Below, piece after piece: positions 1-8,084 of a stretch of DNA of 64,000 nucleotides. Each line of letters begins with the position of its first letter. The first letter of the stretch is position 1. The stretch lies in contig JAIOIE010000006.1 of NCBI GenBank assembly GCA_019912665.1, forward strand, positions 186,001-250,000, in the 5' to 3' direction. The notes below the pieces were generated by a model, which worked only from the letters and a program-made list of their open reading frames with translations, was not told the DNA's origin and ran no database searches. The translations under genes were made by a program, and so were the position numbers. The stretch is from Deltaproteobacteria bacterium. GTDB taxonomy: Bacteria; Desulfobacterota; GWC2-55-46.

Positions 1-1288
1 CCGCGGATTCGGATGAGCGCCTGAAGAAGTCCGGGGGGTTACGCATGAAATGCTGGTCGAGCGCGTCAGCGAGGGCTACCATGACGATGAGCGAGTCGCG
101 TCCGCTCCTGCCGACCCGGCCGCTCCTCTGCCATGTCGAGCTTATGGTCCCGGGATAGCCCACGAGAATGCAGACGTCGAGGCCTCCTATATCGACCCCG
201 AGCTCGAGGGCGCTCGTCGATATGACCCCGGATAGCTCGCCTTTAAAAAGCCTTTTTTCGATATCGCGCCTCTCCTCGGGAAGGAAGCCTGCCCTGTAGG
301 AGCTTACAACCGGGCTTATATCAGGGCAGCCGTCGAGTATCCAGGAGTGCATTAGCTCGGTCACCTTCCTGGCCTTTGTAAAGGCAATGGTCTTGAAACC
401 TGCCCGGACCGAGGAGGCCAGAAGCCTTGTAGCAGTTGTATAGGGGCTTCCGCCTGAAGCGGGGTTGAGGAAAAGGAAGTGCCTCCTCCCGGCTGGCGCG
501 CCGCTTTCGGTTATGGCCTCGAAGTCCTTGCCAATAAGGCCCTCGGCCAGCTCTTTCGGGTTTGCGATGGTCGCCGAAGAGGCTATGAAGACCGGGTCGC
601 TCCCGTAAAGATTAGCTACCCTCCTTAGTCTCCTTAGGACGTTAGCCACATGCGAGCCGAATACGCCCCTGTAGGCGTGTATCTCGTCGACTATTACGAA
701 CCTCAAGTTCGAAAGGAACCTCTCCCACTTCCCGTGGAACGGGTTTATGGCGAGGTGTATCATGTCCGGGTTAGTAAGGACGACACGAGGCGGCTCCTCG
801 CGCATCTTCTTTCTCCTGTATGGGGAGGTATCGCCGTCGTATATCTCGGATATGCCGGGCTTGAAGGCCTTTCTTTTCCCTTTTTCCTCCTTTATTTCCG
901 CTTCAATGGGGAGCCTTGCTGTAAGCTCCCTGAAAGCACCGAGCTGGTCCTGCTCGAGCCCTTTTAGCGGGAAAATGTACATTGCCCTTGCCTCAGGATC
1001 CTTGAGGATGGCCTCTGCCACCGGCACGTTGTATATGAGGCTCTTCCCGCTGGCGGTAGGGGTCATGACGACCACGTTTTTCCCTTGCCTTACGAGGTCT
1101 ATTCCTTCGGCCTGGTGCGTGAAGAGCCTCTCGACCCCGATCGACGCGAGGGCCTCCTTTACCTCGGGCAGGAGTGGCAGGGCAGGTTCAGCGTAGGCAG
1201 GCTCCCGGGAGGGGAGTTCCTCGTGGTGTACTATCTCCCTCAGGTCGGCCCTTGCCTTTATCTCTGCTATGAACGAATTGATGTCCAT
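1..1288 (-). CDS. DEAD/DEAH-box helicase, MrfA/YprA (DUF1998) family, partial
   Basis: The first 429 residues of a superfamily 2 ATP-dependent helicase; the C-terminus lies beyond base 1. Visible motifs in order: a Q-motif-like THQAEGID, Walker A TPTASGKS at residues 76-83, Walker B DEIH (about 205-210), SSAT (motif III), and motifs in the second RecA domain including TSALELGVDI and QRSGRVGRSGR. The spacing and the DQHFMRNP stretch after motif VI resemble the YprA/MrfA/Hrq1 branch, which normally ends in a cysteine-rich DUF1998 domain; that part cannot be seen here. Members act in DNA repair (established for MrfA; inferred here). The ATG at 1286-1288 lies 56 nt after the upstream ResB-like gene, so the two may be co-transcribed. 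Confidence 0.85.
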   Translation of the reverse strand, partial: MDINSFIAEIKARADLREIVHHEELPSREPAYAEPALPLLPEVKEALASIGVERLFTHQAEGIDLVRQGKNVVVMTPTASGKSLIYNVPVAEAILKDPEARAMYIFPLKGLEQDQLGAFRELTARLPIEAEIKEEKGKRKAFKPGISEIYDGDTSPYRRKKMREEPPRVVLTNPDMIHLAINPFHGKWERFLSNLRFVIVDEIHAYRGVFGSHVANVLRRLRRVANLYGSDPVFIASSATIANPKELAEGLIGKDFEAITESGAPAGRRHFLFLNPASGGSPYTTATRLLASSVRAGFKTIAFTKARKVTELMHSWILDGCPDISPVVSSYRAGFLPEERRDIEKRLFKGELSGVISTSALELGVDIGGLDVCILVGYPGTISSTWQRSGRVGRSGRDSLIVMVALADALDQHFMRNPPDFFRRSSESA

Positions 1289-1344
1289 CGGAAAATGATA
1301 ACACTGCGGGGTGGTTTTTGCCAACTGAGAGGTGGGCTGGAATA

Positions 1345-2499
1345 TCAGTCCGGGAGAGCCTCCAGCCTCAGGTCGTCCTTGGTAAGGAGGCGCACTATCC
1401 TGTTGAGGAGCTTCTCCCTTGAAGCGAATGCCCCGCCTGTGGATGCGAAGAGATCAAGGCGGACGATCTCACCGGAGTCATCTATCCTGTAGGCCAGAAA
1501 ATAATAAGGCCAGCAGAGCTTGAGCATAATGGTGAGGACCGTAATAAGACCGCCCGCAAGAAGGACCGCTCGACCGGGGTCGTAGCTGTACCGGATGACC
1601 GCCGTCTCCCTAACATCGGCAAGAGAAACCAGCGCGCCGTCGACTATAACCGGCTCGCCGGGCCGGAGCGTTGCCGGCTCCCCTGACGTCCCTTTTTTCC
1701 TTACGGTAATATGGGGCTTAAGCTCCTCCCGGGAGCCGTCGATTTTCGCGACAACGCCGTTCCTGAACTGACCGAATAAGAGGGTCGAAAGGCTCCCGGG
1801 TATGAGGGCCTCTGCGCCGGGCCGTGCGTTAATGGGAATGGGGCTGTCGTCTATCCTCAACCTGAGCGTCTGCTCCAGTTCCATCAGGCTGAATGCAAAT
1901 CCCCCGTATTTGAACGGCTCTCTCGTGCCCGCAAGCCCCTCGAGAGCGGACCCGTCCCGCGTAACCTTAAGCCTCGCCTTCACCTCTACCGGCCTGAAGG
2001 CCTCTTCAGTAGCTACGGTCTCGACATATTCTGATTCGGAGCCCTCGAAAAGGAGGCGTATATCACTTTCCCCGGCACCAGCCCAGAAAGGCCTGAGGAT
2101 GCCCCGGTCTTCAGGCGTGAACGCCGCCGGGGAGCCTGACTTAAGCGTTATTGTGCCCTCGAATGCGAAAAGGACTGCCAGGAGAGCTCCTATGATGATT
2201 GTGAAAAGCCCGGCAAGGAACGGCAGCGCAAGCCTCCGGGGGGGCAGGCCCTTCTCCATGATGGTCCACCCGTTCTTTTCATCCATGTGCCTCAAGTCGA
2301 GTAATTCGCCCATGACCCGCCTTGCGTCAGCATGGGCCAGCTCCGGCGTCTGCGTAAGAAGGACCGACATCGACGGCTCAAAAAGATCATTTGGCGGCCT
2401 TACCGCGCCGAGCTTCAAAAGCGCCGCGCATGGTCCGGCCATCCTTTCAAGACGGCTGCTCAGTTTACCTCCGATTTTCAGGAGACAGGAAAACGGCAT
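1345..2499 (-). CDS. ResB-like cytochrome c biogenesis family protein
   Basis: A 384-residue protein with one membrane segment at about residues 90-113, a large beta-rich extracytoplasmic domain, and a second membrane segment at about 310-336 preceded by an SYDPGR stretch where ResB proteins carry a comparable DPG motif. ResB works with ResC/CcsA in system II haem delivery to apocytochromes; no ResC or thiol reductase is visible here, and two rather than four clear membrane segments are seen, so this is a divergent or solitary ResB-like protein. I chose the ATG at 2497-2499 because AGGA sits 7-8 nt upstream; the frame stays open to 2802, but a promoter lies inside that extension. The helicase gene follows 56 nt downstream. 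Confidence 0.65.
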   Translation of the reverse strand: MPFSCLLKIGGKLSSRLERMAGPCAALLKLGAVRPPNDLFEPSMSVLLTQTPELAHADARRVMGELLDLRHMDEKNGWTIMEKGLPPRRLALPFLAGLFTIIIGALLAVLFAFEGTITLKSGSPAAFTPEDRGILRPFWAGAGESDIRLLFEGSESEYVETVATEEAFRPVEVKARLKVTRDGSALEGLAGTREPFKYGGFAFSLMELEQTLRLRIDDSPIPINARPGAEALIPGSLSTLLFGQFRNGVVAKIDGSREELKPHITVRKKGTSGEPATLRPGEPVIVDGALVSLADVRETAVIRYSYDPGRAVLLAGGLITVLTIMLKLCWPYYFLAYRIDDSGEIVRLDLFASTGGAFASREKLLNRIVRLLTKDDLRLEALPD

Positions 2500-2666
2500 C
2501 GTGCTCGTCCTATTTGATTGACAGAGTCCCGGAGACAGGCAAGCCGGTCCGGGCAGAATGACGCCGTGCTGACGCTTGCGGGCCCGGGCGCGTTGAACAG
2601 GGGCGGCGGGGGCGCGGGAGAGGCCATGGGCTCCGCCGATAAGATGAAATCGCACTGCATCCGCCA

Positions 2667-2695
2667 AAATTACCATGCCCCATTTGGTTTGACAA
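2667..2695 (-). promoter_or_regulatory. sigma-70-type promoter for the ResB-like gene
   Basis: On the minus strand TTGTCA (2690-2695), a 17-nt spacer and TAATTT (2667-2672). It predicts transcription from about 2660 and a leader of some 160 nt before the ATG at 2499. Its -35 overlaps the -35 of the plus-strand promoter. Confidence 0.45.
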
Positions 2696-2717
2696 GCGGC
2701 ATCTTTAGGGTTAAGAT
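2689..2717 (+). promoter_or_regulatory. sigma-70-type promoter for the zinc-ribbon gene
   Basis: TTGACA (2689-2694), a 17-nt spacer and TAAGAT (2712-2717). The -35 shares five bases with the opposing -35, so the two promoters probably compete. The predicted leader is about 140 nt and includes the hairpin at 2758-2774. Confidence 0.45.
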
Positions 2718-2864
2718 TTAGCAAGCCTTCATACTTATTATTACTTAATAATTGCGTCCGGCGGGTTTCGCCGGCAAGTCCCGGTCGAGGGCTGAATCCC
2801 AAAGATTCCTCGTCGCAAACGGCTGCCCCGAGCGCGGACTCCCCCGGAAAGGGACAAGCTTCCG

Positions 2865-3173
2865 ATGAAAAAACTTAGATGCCATTGCTGCGGCAGGGAA
2901 CTGCCCAAAGGCAATCTCAAATATATACTCGAAATAAGGAGCTTTGCTGATTTCGACGGCTACCTTGAGGACTTCGAGGGGGATGTCGAGGAGGGCATAA
3001 ACGACCTCCTTGACGCCATGGAGAGCATGGACCCCAAGGCCCTCGAAGAGGACGTCTCAAAAGAGCTCATCTTCATACTTTGCAAGTCCTGCCGCGACAG
3101 GTTCACGAGCGACCCGTTCCAGACCGGCAAGGCCGTGTTCGAGGGAGAGGATATCAAGGGCACAATACACTGA
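2865..3173 (+). CDS. small zinc-ribbon-like protein, unknown function
   Basis: A 102-residue acidic protein that I do not recognise by name. An N-terminal CHCCG (Cys6, 8, 9) and a later CKSC (Cys73, Cys76) look like the two knuckles of a zinc ribbon, split by about 60 residues of acidic, probably helical sequence. There is no signal peptide or membrane segment, so it is presumably cytoplasmic. AGGGACA lies about 11 nt before the ATG. The metallophosphoesterase gene starts 57 nt downstream on the same strand, so the two may be co-transcribed. A role as a nucleic-acid or protein-interaction module is possible but not shown. Confidence 0.75.
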   Translation: MKKLRCHCCGRELPKGNLKYILEIRSFADFDGYLEDFEGDVEEGINDLLDAMESMDPKALEEDVSKELIFILCKSCRDRFTSDPFQTGKAVFEGEDIKGTIH

Positions 3174-3230
3174 GGCCGCTAAAAACAGACGGCCTTATCT
3201 CCAGGCCGCGCCGGCCCCCGCCCGTAAGCC

Positions 3231-3965
3231 ATGCTTTACGCCGTAATCTCCGATATCCACTCGAACCTGGAAGCCCTGACCGCCTTCCTTGGCGAAGCCG
3301 AACGCCTCCGCGTAGACAAGATCATCTGCCTCGGCGACATCGTCGGCTACAACGCAAACCCCAATGAATGCATAGAGCTTCTGAGGGAGAGGGGAGCCGT
3401 TTGCGTCATCGGCAATCACGACTCGAGGGTGGCCGGGTTCGAAGAGCCGTACAACTTCAACTACCACGCGGCGGCTGCCGTGTACTGGACGAGGGATGCC
3501 ATAAAACCGGAGAACCTCGAATTCCTGAGGGGGCTTCCCAAAAGTTTCACTGTCAAGGGGCGGTTTACGGCCGTCCACGGCTGGGTAAACGATATCGACA
3601 GGTACATAATGGGGGCAAGGGACGCTGAGAGGAATTTCGAGCTCATGGAGAGCCTTGGCGCGCCGGATATCTGCTTCTTTGGGCATACGCACGTTCCGGC
3701 CGCCTACTCGGAGAAGGACGGAGAGGCGGTACTTCTCCATGAGAATCCCCTGAAGCTCGGCAAAGGCGCCAGGTATCTCATAAACCCTGGCGGGCTCGGC
3801 CAGCCCCGCGACCGAGACCCCAGGGCCGCATTCCTGGTATTCGACTCGAGGAAAAACCAGGCGGTTTTCCACAGGGTCGAGTACGACATCCGCTCCGCCT
3901 CGGAAAAGGTCCTTCGGGCCGGTCTTCCTGACAGGCTCGCCGAAAGGCTCAAGCTCGGGTGGTGA
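3231..3965 (+). CDS. calcineurin-like metallophosphoesterase
   Basis: A 244-residue dimetal phosphoesterase with the full motif series: SDIHSN (Asp8, His10), GDIVGYN (Asp36), GNHD (Asn62, His63), a later histidine in the AVHGW stretch, and FGHTHVP near residue 145. The size and the GDIVGYN sequence match the YfcE/ApaH-like branch of small bacterial phosphodiesterases or protein phosphatases. The substrate cannot be read from the sequence. It is probably cytoplasmic and sits between the zinc-ribbon gene and an HD-GYP gene. Confidence 0.9.
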   Translation: MLYAVISDIHSNLEALTAFLGEAERLRVDKIICLGDIVGYNANPNECIELLRERGAVCVIGNHDSRVAGFEEPYNFNYHAAAAVYWTRDAIKPENLEFLRGLPKSFTVKGRFTAVHGWVNDIDRYIMGARDAERNFELMESLGAPDICFFGHTHVPAAYSEKDGEAVLLHENPLKLGKGARYLINPGGLGQPRDRDPRAAFLVFDSRKNQAVFHRVEYDIRSASEKVLRAGLPDRLAERLKLGW

Positions 3966-4204
3966 AACCCGTTATTGCCCGGGTACATGGAAGCGCTCTA
4001 TCATCAACATCGGCATATCTCGAAAAAGACTAAAGGCCATCCACTCTCCAACCGAAATCAAGACTGATACCATCCATATTTATTTGAATCCTGTTCCTGG
4101 GCGTGCATCTCAAGATGCCCGGCTGGCTATTACTCGAAAACCCTGTTTTTTCAAGCGCTTATAGGCAATTCTTAATGTAATTACTTCCGTTCTCGGGGGC
4201 GTGG

Positions 4205-5419
4205 ATGTTCAGAAAGATACCGATGGACGAGCTTAAAAAGGGGATGAAGCTCTGCGCCCTTGAAAAAGACGATACCGGCAGGCCGTCTTTTTTCATGAAC
4301 TCGCTCCTGGTTAGAAGCGATGCCGACATAGAAACCTTCCGGGGCAGGGGGTACGGCATTGCCTATGTTATACCGGACGATTGCGCAGCAGGACCGGCCG
4401 GAGAGCCTGACCCTCAGGATGCGGCGCATCCCGTTCTGGACGCGGGCGCAGCGCTTCCGGAGGCCGTGGAATTCGAAGAGGAGATATACAGGGCAGCCTC
4501 CCTCAAGGACGAGGCCATAGCCCATGTGATGGGCTTCCTTACAGACATCAGGGCCGGAAGGAGCATTGATGCGGAGGCCTTCGGCCTGATCGTCGTCAGG
4601 ATGATAGACAGCATATTCAGAAACCCCGAGGCCCTGACCTGCCTCGCGTGGCTGAGGGACAACGACGACTGCACATTCCGGCATTCCCTCAATTCCTGCA
4701 TACTGTCGATTGCCCTTGGCAGCGAGCTGGGCTTTAACAGGGAAAAGCTAATCGAGCTCGGCATGGCGGCGGTCCTCCATGACATAGGAAAGCTCCTTGT
4801 CCCAGGAGCCCTGCTTAAGAAAACAGGGCGGTACACTGAAAGCGAACTCGCTCAGATGCAGAGGCATTCCGAGCTTGGCGCCGACCTGCTCCACAAGACC
4901 GACGGCATAAAGCGCTCCTCGATAATCACTGCGCGCCAGCACCATGAGAGGATGGACGGCAAGGGATATCCTGAAGGGCTCTCAGGCACGCGCATACACG
5001 AGTTCGGGCGCATAGTCAGCGTTGCCGAAGGCTACGAAGCAATGACTTCGGAGAGGGCTTACAGGAAGAGCTTCACGCCGCACGAGGCCCTGCAGGTAAT
5101 GTCCTTCGGGAATAACTCCGTCTACGACGCCCGCTTCCTGCAGGGCTTTATCCGGTGCGTAGGCATATATCCGATAGGAAGCGTGGTTGAGCTCTCAACA
5201 GGGGAGATAGCCGTTGTTAAATCGAACGACCGCGAAGACCCGCTAAAACCCGCAGTGCTGGTCGTATTGAACAGGAACGGCCAGTCCCTCGCGCCCCCTG
5301 TGGAGTTGGCCCTTTCTGAATGTAAAGGCCTCTGCATAAAAGGCTCTGCAAGCCCGGGAAAGTACGGCATTGACACGAACAGGTTCATCCTCGGGGAGCA
5401 CGGCCGTCCCCTCGCATGA
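4205..5419 (+). CDS. HD-GYP domain protein, probable cyclic-di-GMP phosphodiesterase
   Basis: A 404-residue protein with an N-terminal region of about 140 residues (DUF3391-like in position and character) followed by an HD-GYP domain. Visible: a histidine at about 160, HDIGK with the HD pair at 192-193, a histidine at about 221, and HHERMDGKGYP at 246-256, which contains the GYP signature. HD-GYP enzymes hydrolyse cyclic di-GMP. The usual VAD metal-ligand motif reads VAEGYEAM at 273-280, so the aspartate is glutamate (residue 275); activity or metal content may differ. No membrane segment or receiver domain is seen. The preceding 240 bases hold only a short hairpin (4105-4118). Confidence 0.9.
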   Translation: MFRKIPMDELKKGMKLCALEKDDTGRPSFFMNSLLVRSDADIETFRGRGYGIAYVIPDDCAAGPAGEPDPQDAAHPVLDAGAALPEAVEFEEEIYRAASLKDEAIAHVMGFLTDIRAGRSIDAEAFGLIVVRMIDSIFRNPEALTCLAWLRDNDDCTFRHSLNSCILSIALGSELGFNREKLIELGMAAVLHDIGKLLVPGALLKKTGRYTESELAQMQRHSELGADLLHKTDGIKRSSIITARQHHERMDGKGYPEGLSGTRIHEFGRIVSVAEGYEAMTSERAYRKSFTPHEALQVMSFGNNSVYDARFLQGFIRCVGIYPIGSVVELSTGEIAVVKSNDREDPLKPAVLVVLNRNGQSLAPPVELALSECKGLCIKGSASPGKYGIDTNRFILGEHGRPLA

Positions 5420-5453
5420 AGTCCTGCCTCCTAAGGGCCGGGTATCAGGGCGC

Positions 5454-7013
5454 CTACTGGCCCGCGGCAAAACCGAGCCGCTCTATCTCCCTGAACCTCT
5501 CGACCCTTTTCCTTGCGAACTCCTTCTGCCTTTCGTACCGGGATGGCGCGTTCCTTGAGAAGATATCGTAATAATATACGGCCTGGTCGAAGCGGCCTGT
5601 CTTCTCAAGATTGAGCGATATGTTATAGTAGGCTTCGATGTTGCCGGGGTCGAGCGCTATCGCCTTTTTGTATTCCTCTATGGCCTCAACGGGCCTCTCC
5701 AGAAGCATGTAGCAGTTCCCGAGGTTGTTGTGCGGCCTGGATTTCATCGGTGATTTCATTGCAACGTCCAGCCACATCGAGAGCTTCGTCCGCCATACCT
5801 CATTTCTCTCGTATGTAAGCCCTGAAAGCAGGAGCATGAGGACGAGGGCACCTGAAATCGCCAAGGCCCGGCCGCGGGCAGGCCGCCTTTTCCATGCCCA
5901 TGAAAGCCCGGCCCACATCGTATCCGAAAAGATGAAAAAAACGCCTGCCGAGGCGAGATAGACCCTGTGCTCGAATACCGGGTCTACCAGGGGGATTATG
6001 CTCGAAGTGGGCGCGAGTATGATAAAGAACCAGAGTATGAAGAACGAGGAGGCCCGCGCCCTCCTTAAGAGGAATAGGGCGGAGACGAAAAGCGAAAGAA
6101 GGAACAGGAATGAAAGGAGTGTGTCAATTTCAAAAAGGCTCCTGCTTATCCTGAAATCGTAATCGAGGTTCTGCCAGGCAGGGAGGAATAGGAGCCTTAT
6201 GTAGGTTACGATCGCCCTGAACTGGGTTAAAAGGTATTCCCAGGGCGTGAAGCCCTGGACAGAGAAGCCGGCGTCGGCTCCCTTGAGCCCCTTTATGATG
6301 ATCAACCCGGCAACTGCCGCAAGGGCCAGGAATATCAAAGGCCCGGCCATCCTTTTCAGGGAGGGCTTTTCGTTAAGGAAATAAAAATCATAGAGCATTA
6401 TCATGAGCGGCAGAGTTATTGCGCTTTGCTTGCTGCCGAGCGCCAGTATTCCCGCGGCTACGGACAAAGCATAGAAGGTGTATCTCCGAGGCACTCCGGC
6501 TGCCTGCCGCGCCTTTATGAACGCGATGAGGGAGGCGAGGTAGAATAGCGAAGCGAGCGATTCATACCTCTGCGATATATAGCTTACGGACTCGGTCTGG
6601 ACCGGATGGAGGAGGAATATGGCAGAGGTGAGAAAGGCTATGAAAAGGGAGCGGTTTTCATCGTAAAGTAGCCCTGGCGAGCGCGCGGTCAATAACGCCA
6701 GATAAAAGACCAGGAGTCCGCATATGGCGTGAACGGCGAAGTTGGTTACGTGGTAGGGCAGAACGTCGAGGCCCCAGAAATAATAATTTACGGAGAAGGT
6801 GAAGGTCGCTACCGGGCGGATGCCGTCAACGAAGGATTTCGCCAAGGTCAGACCACGGAAATTACCGATATCCGTGACATAGGGGTTTTCCGCCACGGTG
6901 CCGTCGTCGTCGAACTGGAATTCGCCGGTAAAGGTGTTCGAATAGGCGAGTACTGAGAGGATTAAGGCAATTGCGAGGAGTATCGCAACGCGGGTTCTTC
7001 CGAACGTCGTCAT
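5454..7013 (-). CDS. multi-spanning GT-C-type glycosyltransferase with C-terminal TPRs
   Basis: About 519 residues. An N-terminal membrane helix is followed by FQFDDDGTV, an acidic cluster in the first external loop typical of GT-C transferases, then about ten hydrophobic segments. The last 100 residues hold two tetratricopeptide repeats (NNLGNCYMLLERPVEAIEEY and a second copy). The layout resembles TMTC/DUF1736-like proteins, which transfer sugars from polyprenyl-phosphate donors; the acceptor is unknown. I prefer the ATG at 7011-7013 to an in-frame TTG at 7043 because GGTGGG lies about 12 nt upstream. It is the last gene of the PBP1A-moaA minus-strand group and converges with the HD-GYP gene. 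Confidence 0.75.
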   Translation of the reverse strand: MTTFGRTRVAILLAIALILSVLAYSNTFTGEFQFDDDGTVAENPYVTDIGNFRGLTLAKSFVDGIRPVATFTFSVNYYFWGLDVLPYHVTNFAVHAICGLLVFYLALLTARSPGLLYDENRSLFIAFLTSAIFLLHPVQTESVSYISQRYESLASLFYLASLIAFIKARQAAGVPRRYTFYALSVAAGILALGSKQSAITLPLMIMLYDFYFLNEKPSLKRMAGPLIFLALAAVAGLIIIKGLKGADAGFSVQGFTPWEYLLTQFRAIVTYIRLLFLPAWQNLDYDFRISRSLFEIDTLLSFLFLLSLFVSALFLLRRARASSFFILWFFIILAPTSSIIPLVDPVFEHRVYLASAGVFFIFSDTMWAGLSWAWKRRPARGRALAISGALVLMLLLSGLTYERNEVWRTKLSMWLDVAMKSPMKSRPHNNLGNCYMLLERPVEAIEEYKKAIALDPGNIEAYYNISLNLEKTGRFDQAVYYYDIFSRNAPSRYERQKEFARKRVERFREIERLGFAAGQ

Positions 7014-7082
7014 CTCAAAACCGTTCCCACCATGGACGCTCAACGCGGGCCGACAGGCCCCGAATGATAAGGATGAGCCGGA

Positions 7083-8078
7083 CTACCCGCCTATGAGGCT
7101 CATCGTCCTGCTGCATTTTTTGAAGATGTTCTCGTTTATCGCGTGCCCCTTGGGCTTTTCCCGGACGGCGGCAAGGAATATCCTTTCGATGGCCTCGTCC
7201 GTTGAGCCGTCCCGAAGCGGGGTGCGGAGGTCCGCTTCGGTATCCGAGAAGAGGCAGGTCCTGAGCTTCCCGTCAGAGGTAAGGCGGAGACGGTTGCAGG
7301 AGCCGCAGAAGTGCTCCGATACCGGGCTTATGAGGCCTATTTCACCGGGAGCGCCCTTGAACCTGAACCTCCTCGCAGGCCCTGCGCCGTCTTTGGAGTC
7401 GATGACGGGCTCCAGCGGTCCGAGCGCGGCCTCTATGCGCTCCTTTATCTCCCTGGCGGTCAGGCACTTCTCCCTCTGCCAGCCCTCCTGGGTGTTGAAG
7501 GGCATGTACTCGATATACCTTACATGGTAGGGCTTCTCCTTCGAGATTAGGGCGAAATCTATTATCTCGTCGTCGTTGAATCCCTTTATGACGACCATAT
7601 TTATCTTGACCGGGGTAAGCCCGGCCTTCTGGGCCTCATCGAGGCCTTCGAGCACCTCCGAGAGCCTGTCGCCGCGGGTCATGGCAGCGAACCTTTCGCG
7701 CTTCAATGAATCGAGGCTCACATTGACCCGCCTGAGCCCGGCCTCCCTGAGCCTCCTGGCGTATTCCTTGAGGAGCACGCCGTTAGTCGTAAGGCTCAGG
7801 TCTTCTATGCCCGGTATTGAGGCGAGGTCCTTGAGGAAATCGATGATGCCTTTCCTTACGAGCGGCTCCCCGCCTGTTACCCTGACCTTAGTAACGCCGC
7901 CCCTAGCCGCAATCCTCGCAAGCCTCAATATCTCCTCATACCTCAGGATGTGCTCGGGCTCGGCTAGGTCTATGCCTTCCGGCGGCATGCAGTAGACGCA
8001 GCGGAGGTTGCAGCGGTCAGTGACCGAAATCCGGAGGTACTCAATACTACGCCCGTATGCGTCGACAAGTGGCATCAT
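7083..8078 (-). CDS. moaA: GTP 3',8-cyclase MoaA
   Basis: A 331-residue radical SAM enzyme that, with MoaC, converts GTP to cyclic pyranopterin monophosphate in molybdenum-cofactor synthesis. The N-terminal cluster motif is CNLRCVYC (Cx3Cx2C), followed by TGGEPLVR; the C-terminal second-cluster motif is CGSCNR with a third cysteine 13 residues on (RTCLF). The chain ends in GG, the conserved tail needed for activity in this family. The length is normal. It begins 6 nt after the PBP1A stop, so it depends on that transcript. No other moa gene is in view. Confidence 0.97.
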   Translation of the reverse strand: MMPLVDAYGRSIEYLRISVTDRCNLRCVYCMPPEGIDLAEPEHILRYEEILRLARIAARGGVTKVRVTGGEPLVRKGIIDFLKDLASIPGIEDLSLTTNGVLLKEYARRLREAGLRRVNVSLDSLKRERFAAMTRGDRLSEVLEGLDEAQKAGLTPVKINMVVIKGFNDDEIIDFALISKEKPYHVRYIEYMPFNTQEGWQREKCLTAREIKERIEAALGPLEPVIDSKDGAGPARRFRFKGAPGEIGLISPVSEHFCGSCNRLRLTSDGKLRTCLFSDTEADLRTPLRDGSTDEAIERIFLAAVREKPKGHAINENIFKKCSRTMSLIGG

Positions 8079-8084
8079 AAAAAC

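Larger units (their letters stand above)
2500..2864. other. 365-nt divergent intergenic region
   Basis: It separates the minus-strand ResB-like gene from the plus-strand zinc-ribbon gene and holds overlapping divergent promoters around 2689-2695. The part towards ResB (2500-2660) is very GC-rich and would be a long 5' leader. The part towards the zinc-ribbon gene starts AT-rich (2720-2752) and then contains a perfect 6-bp hairpin CCGGCG/CGCCGG with loop GGTTT at 2758-2774. No convincing coding sequence or known riboswitch was recognised. Confidence 0.5.

Noticed and set aside
2500-2802. An N-terminal extension of the ResB-like protein to 2802
   Set aside because: A promoter lies inside this stretch, the encoded residues look random and basic, and a good ribosome-binding site precedes the ATG at 2499.
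2720-2864. A cyclic-di-GMP (GEMM) or other riboswitch in the leader of the zinc-ribbon gene
   Set aside because: A CGCAAA-like stretch and one hairpin are present, but the second helix and tetraloop-receptor pattern of GEMM are missing.
4098-4121. A hairpin (GCATCT/AGATGC) before the HD-GYP gene as a terminator
   Set aside because: No T-run follows; it may be incidental in the 240-nt gap.
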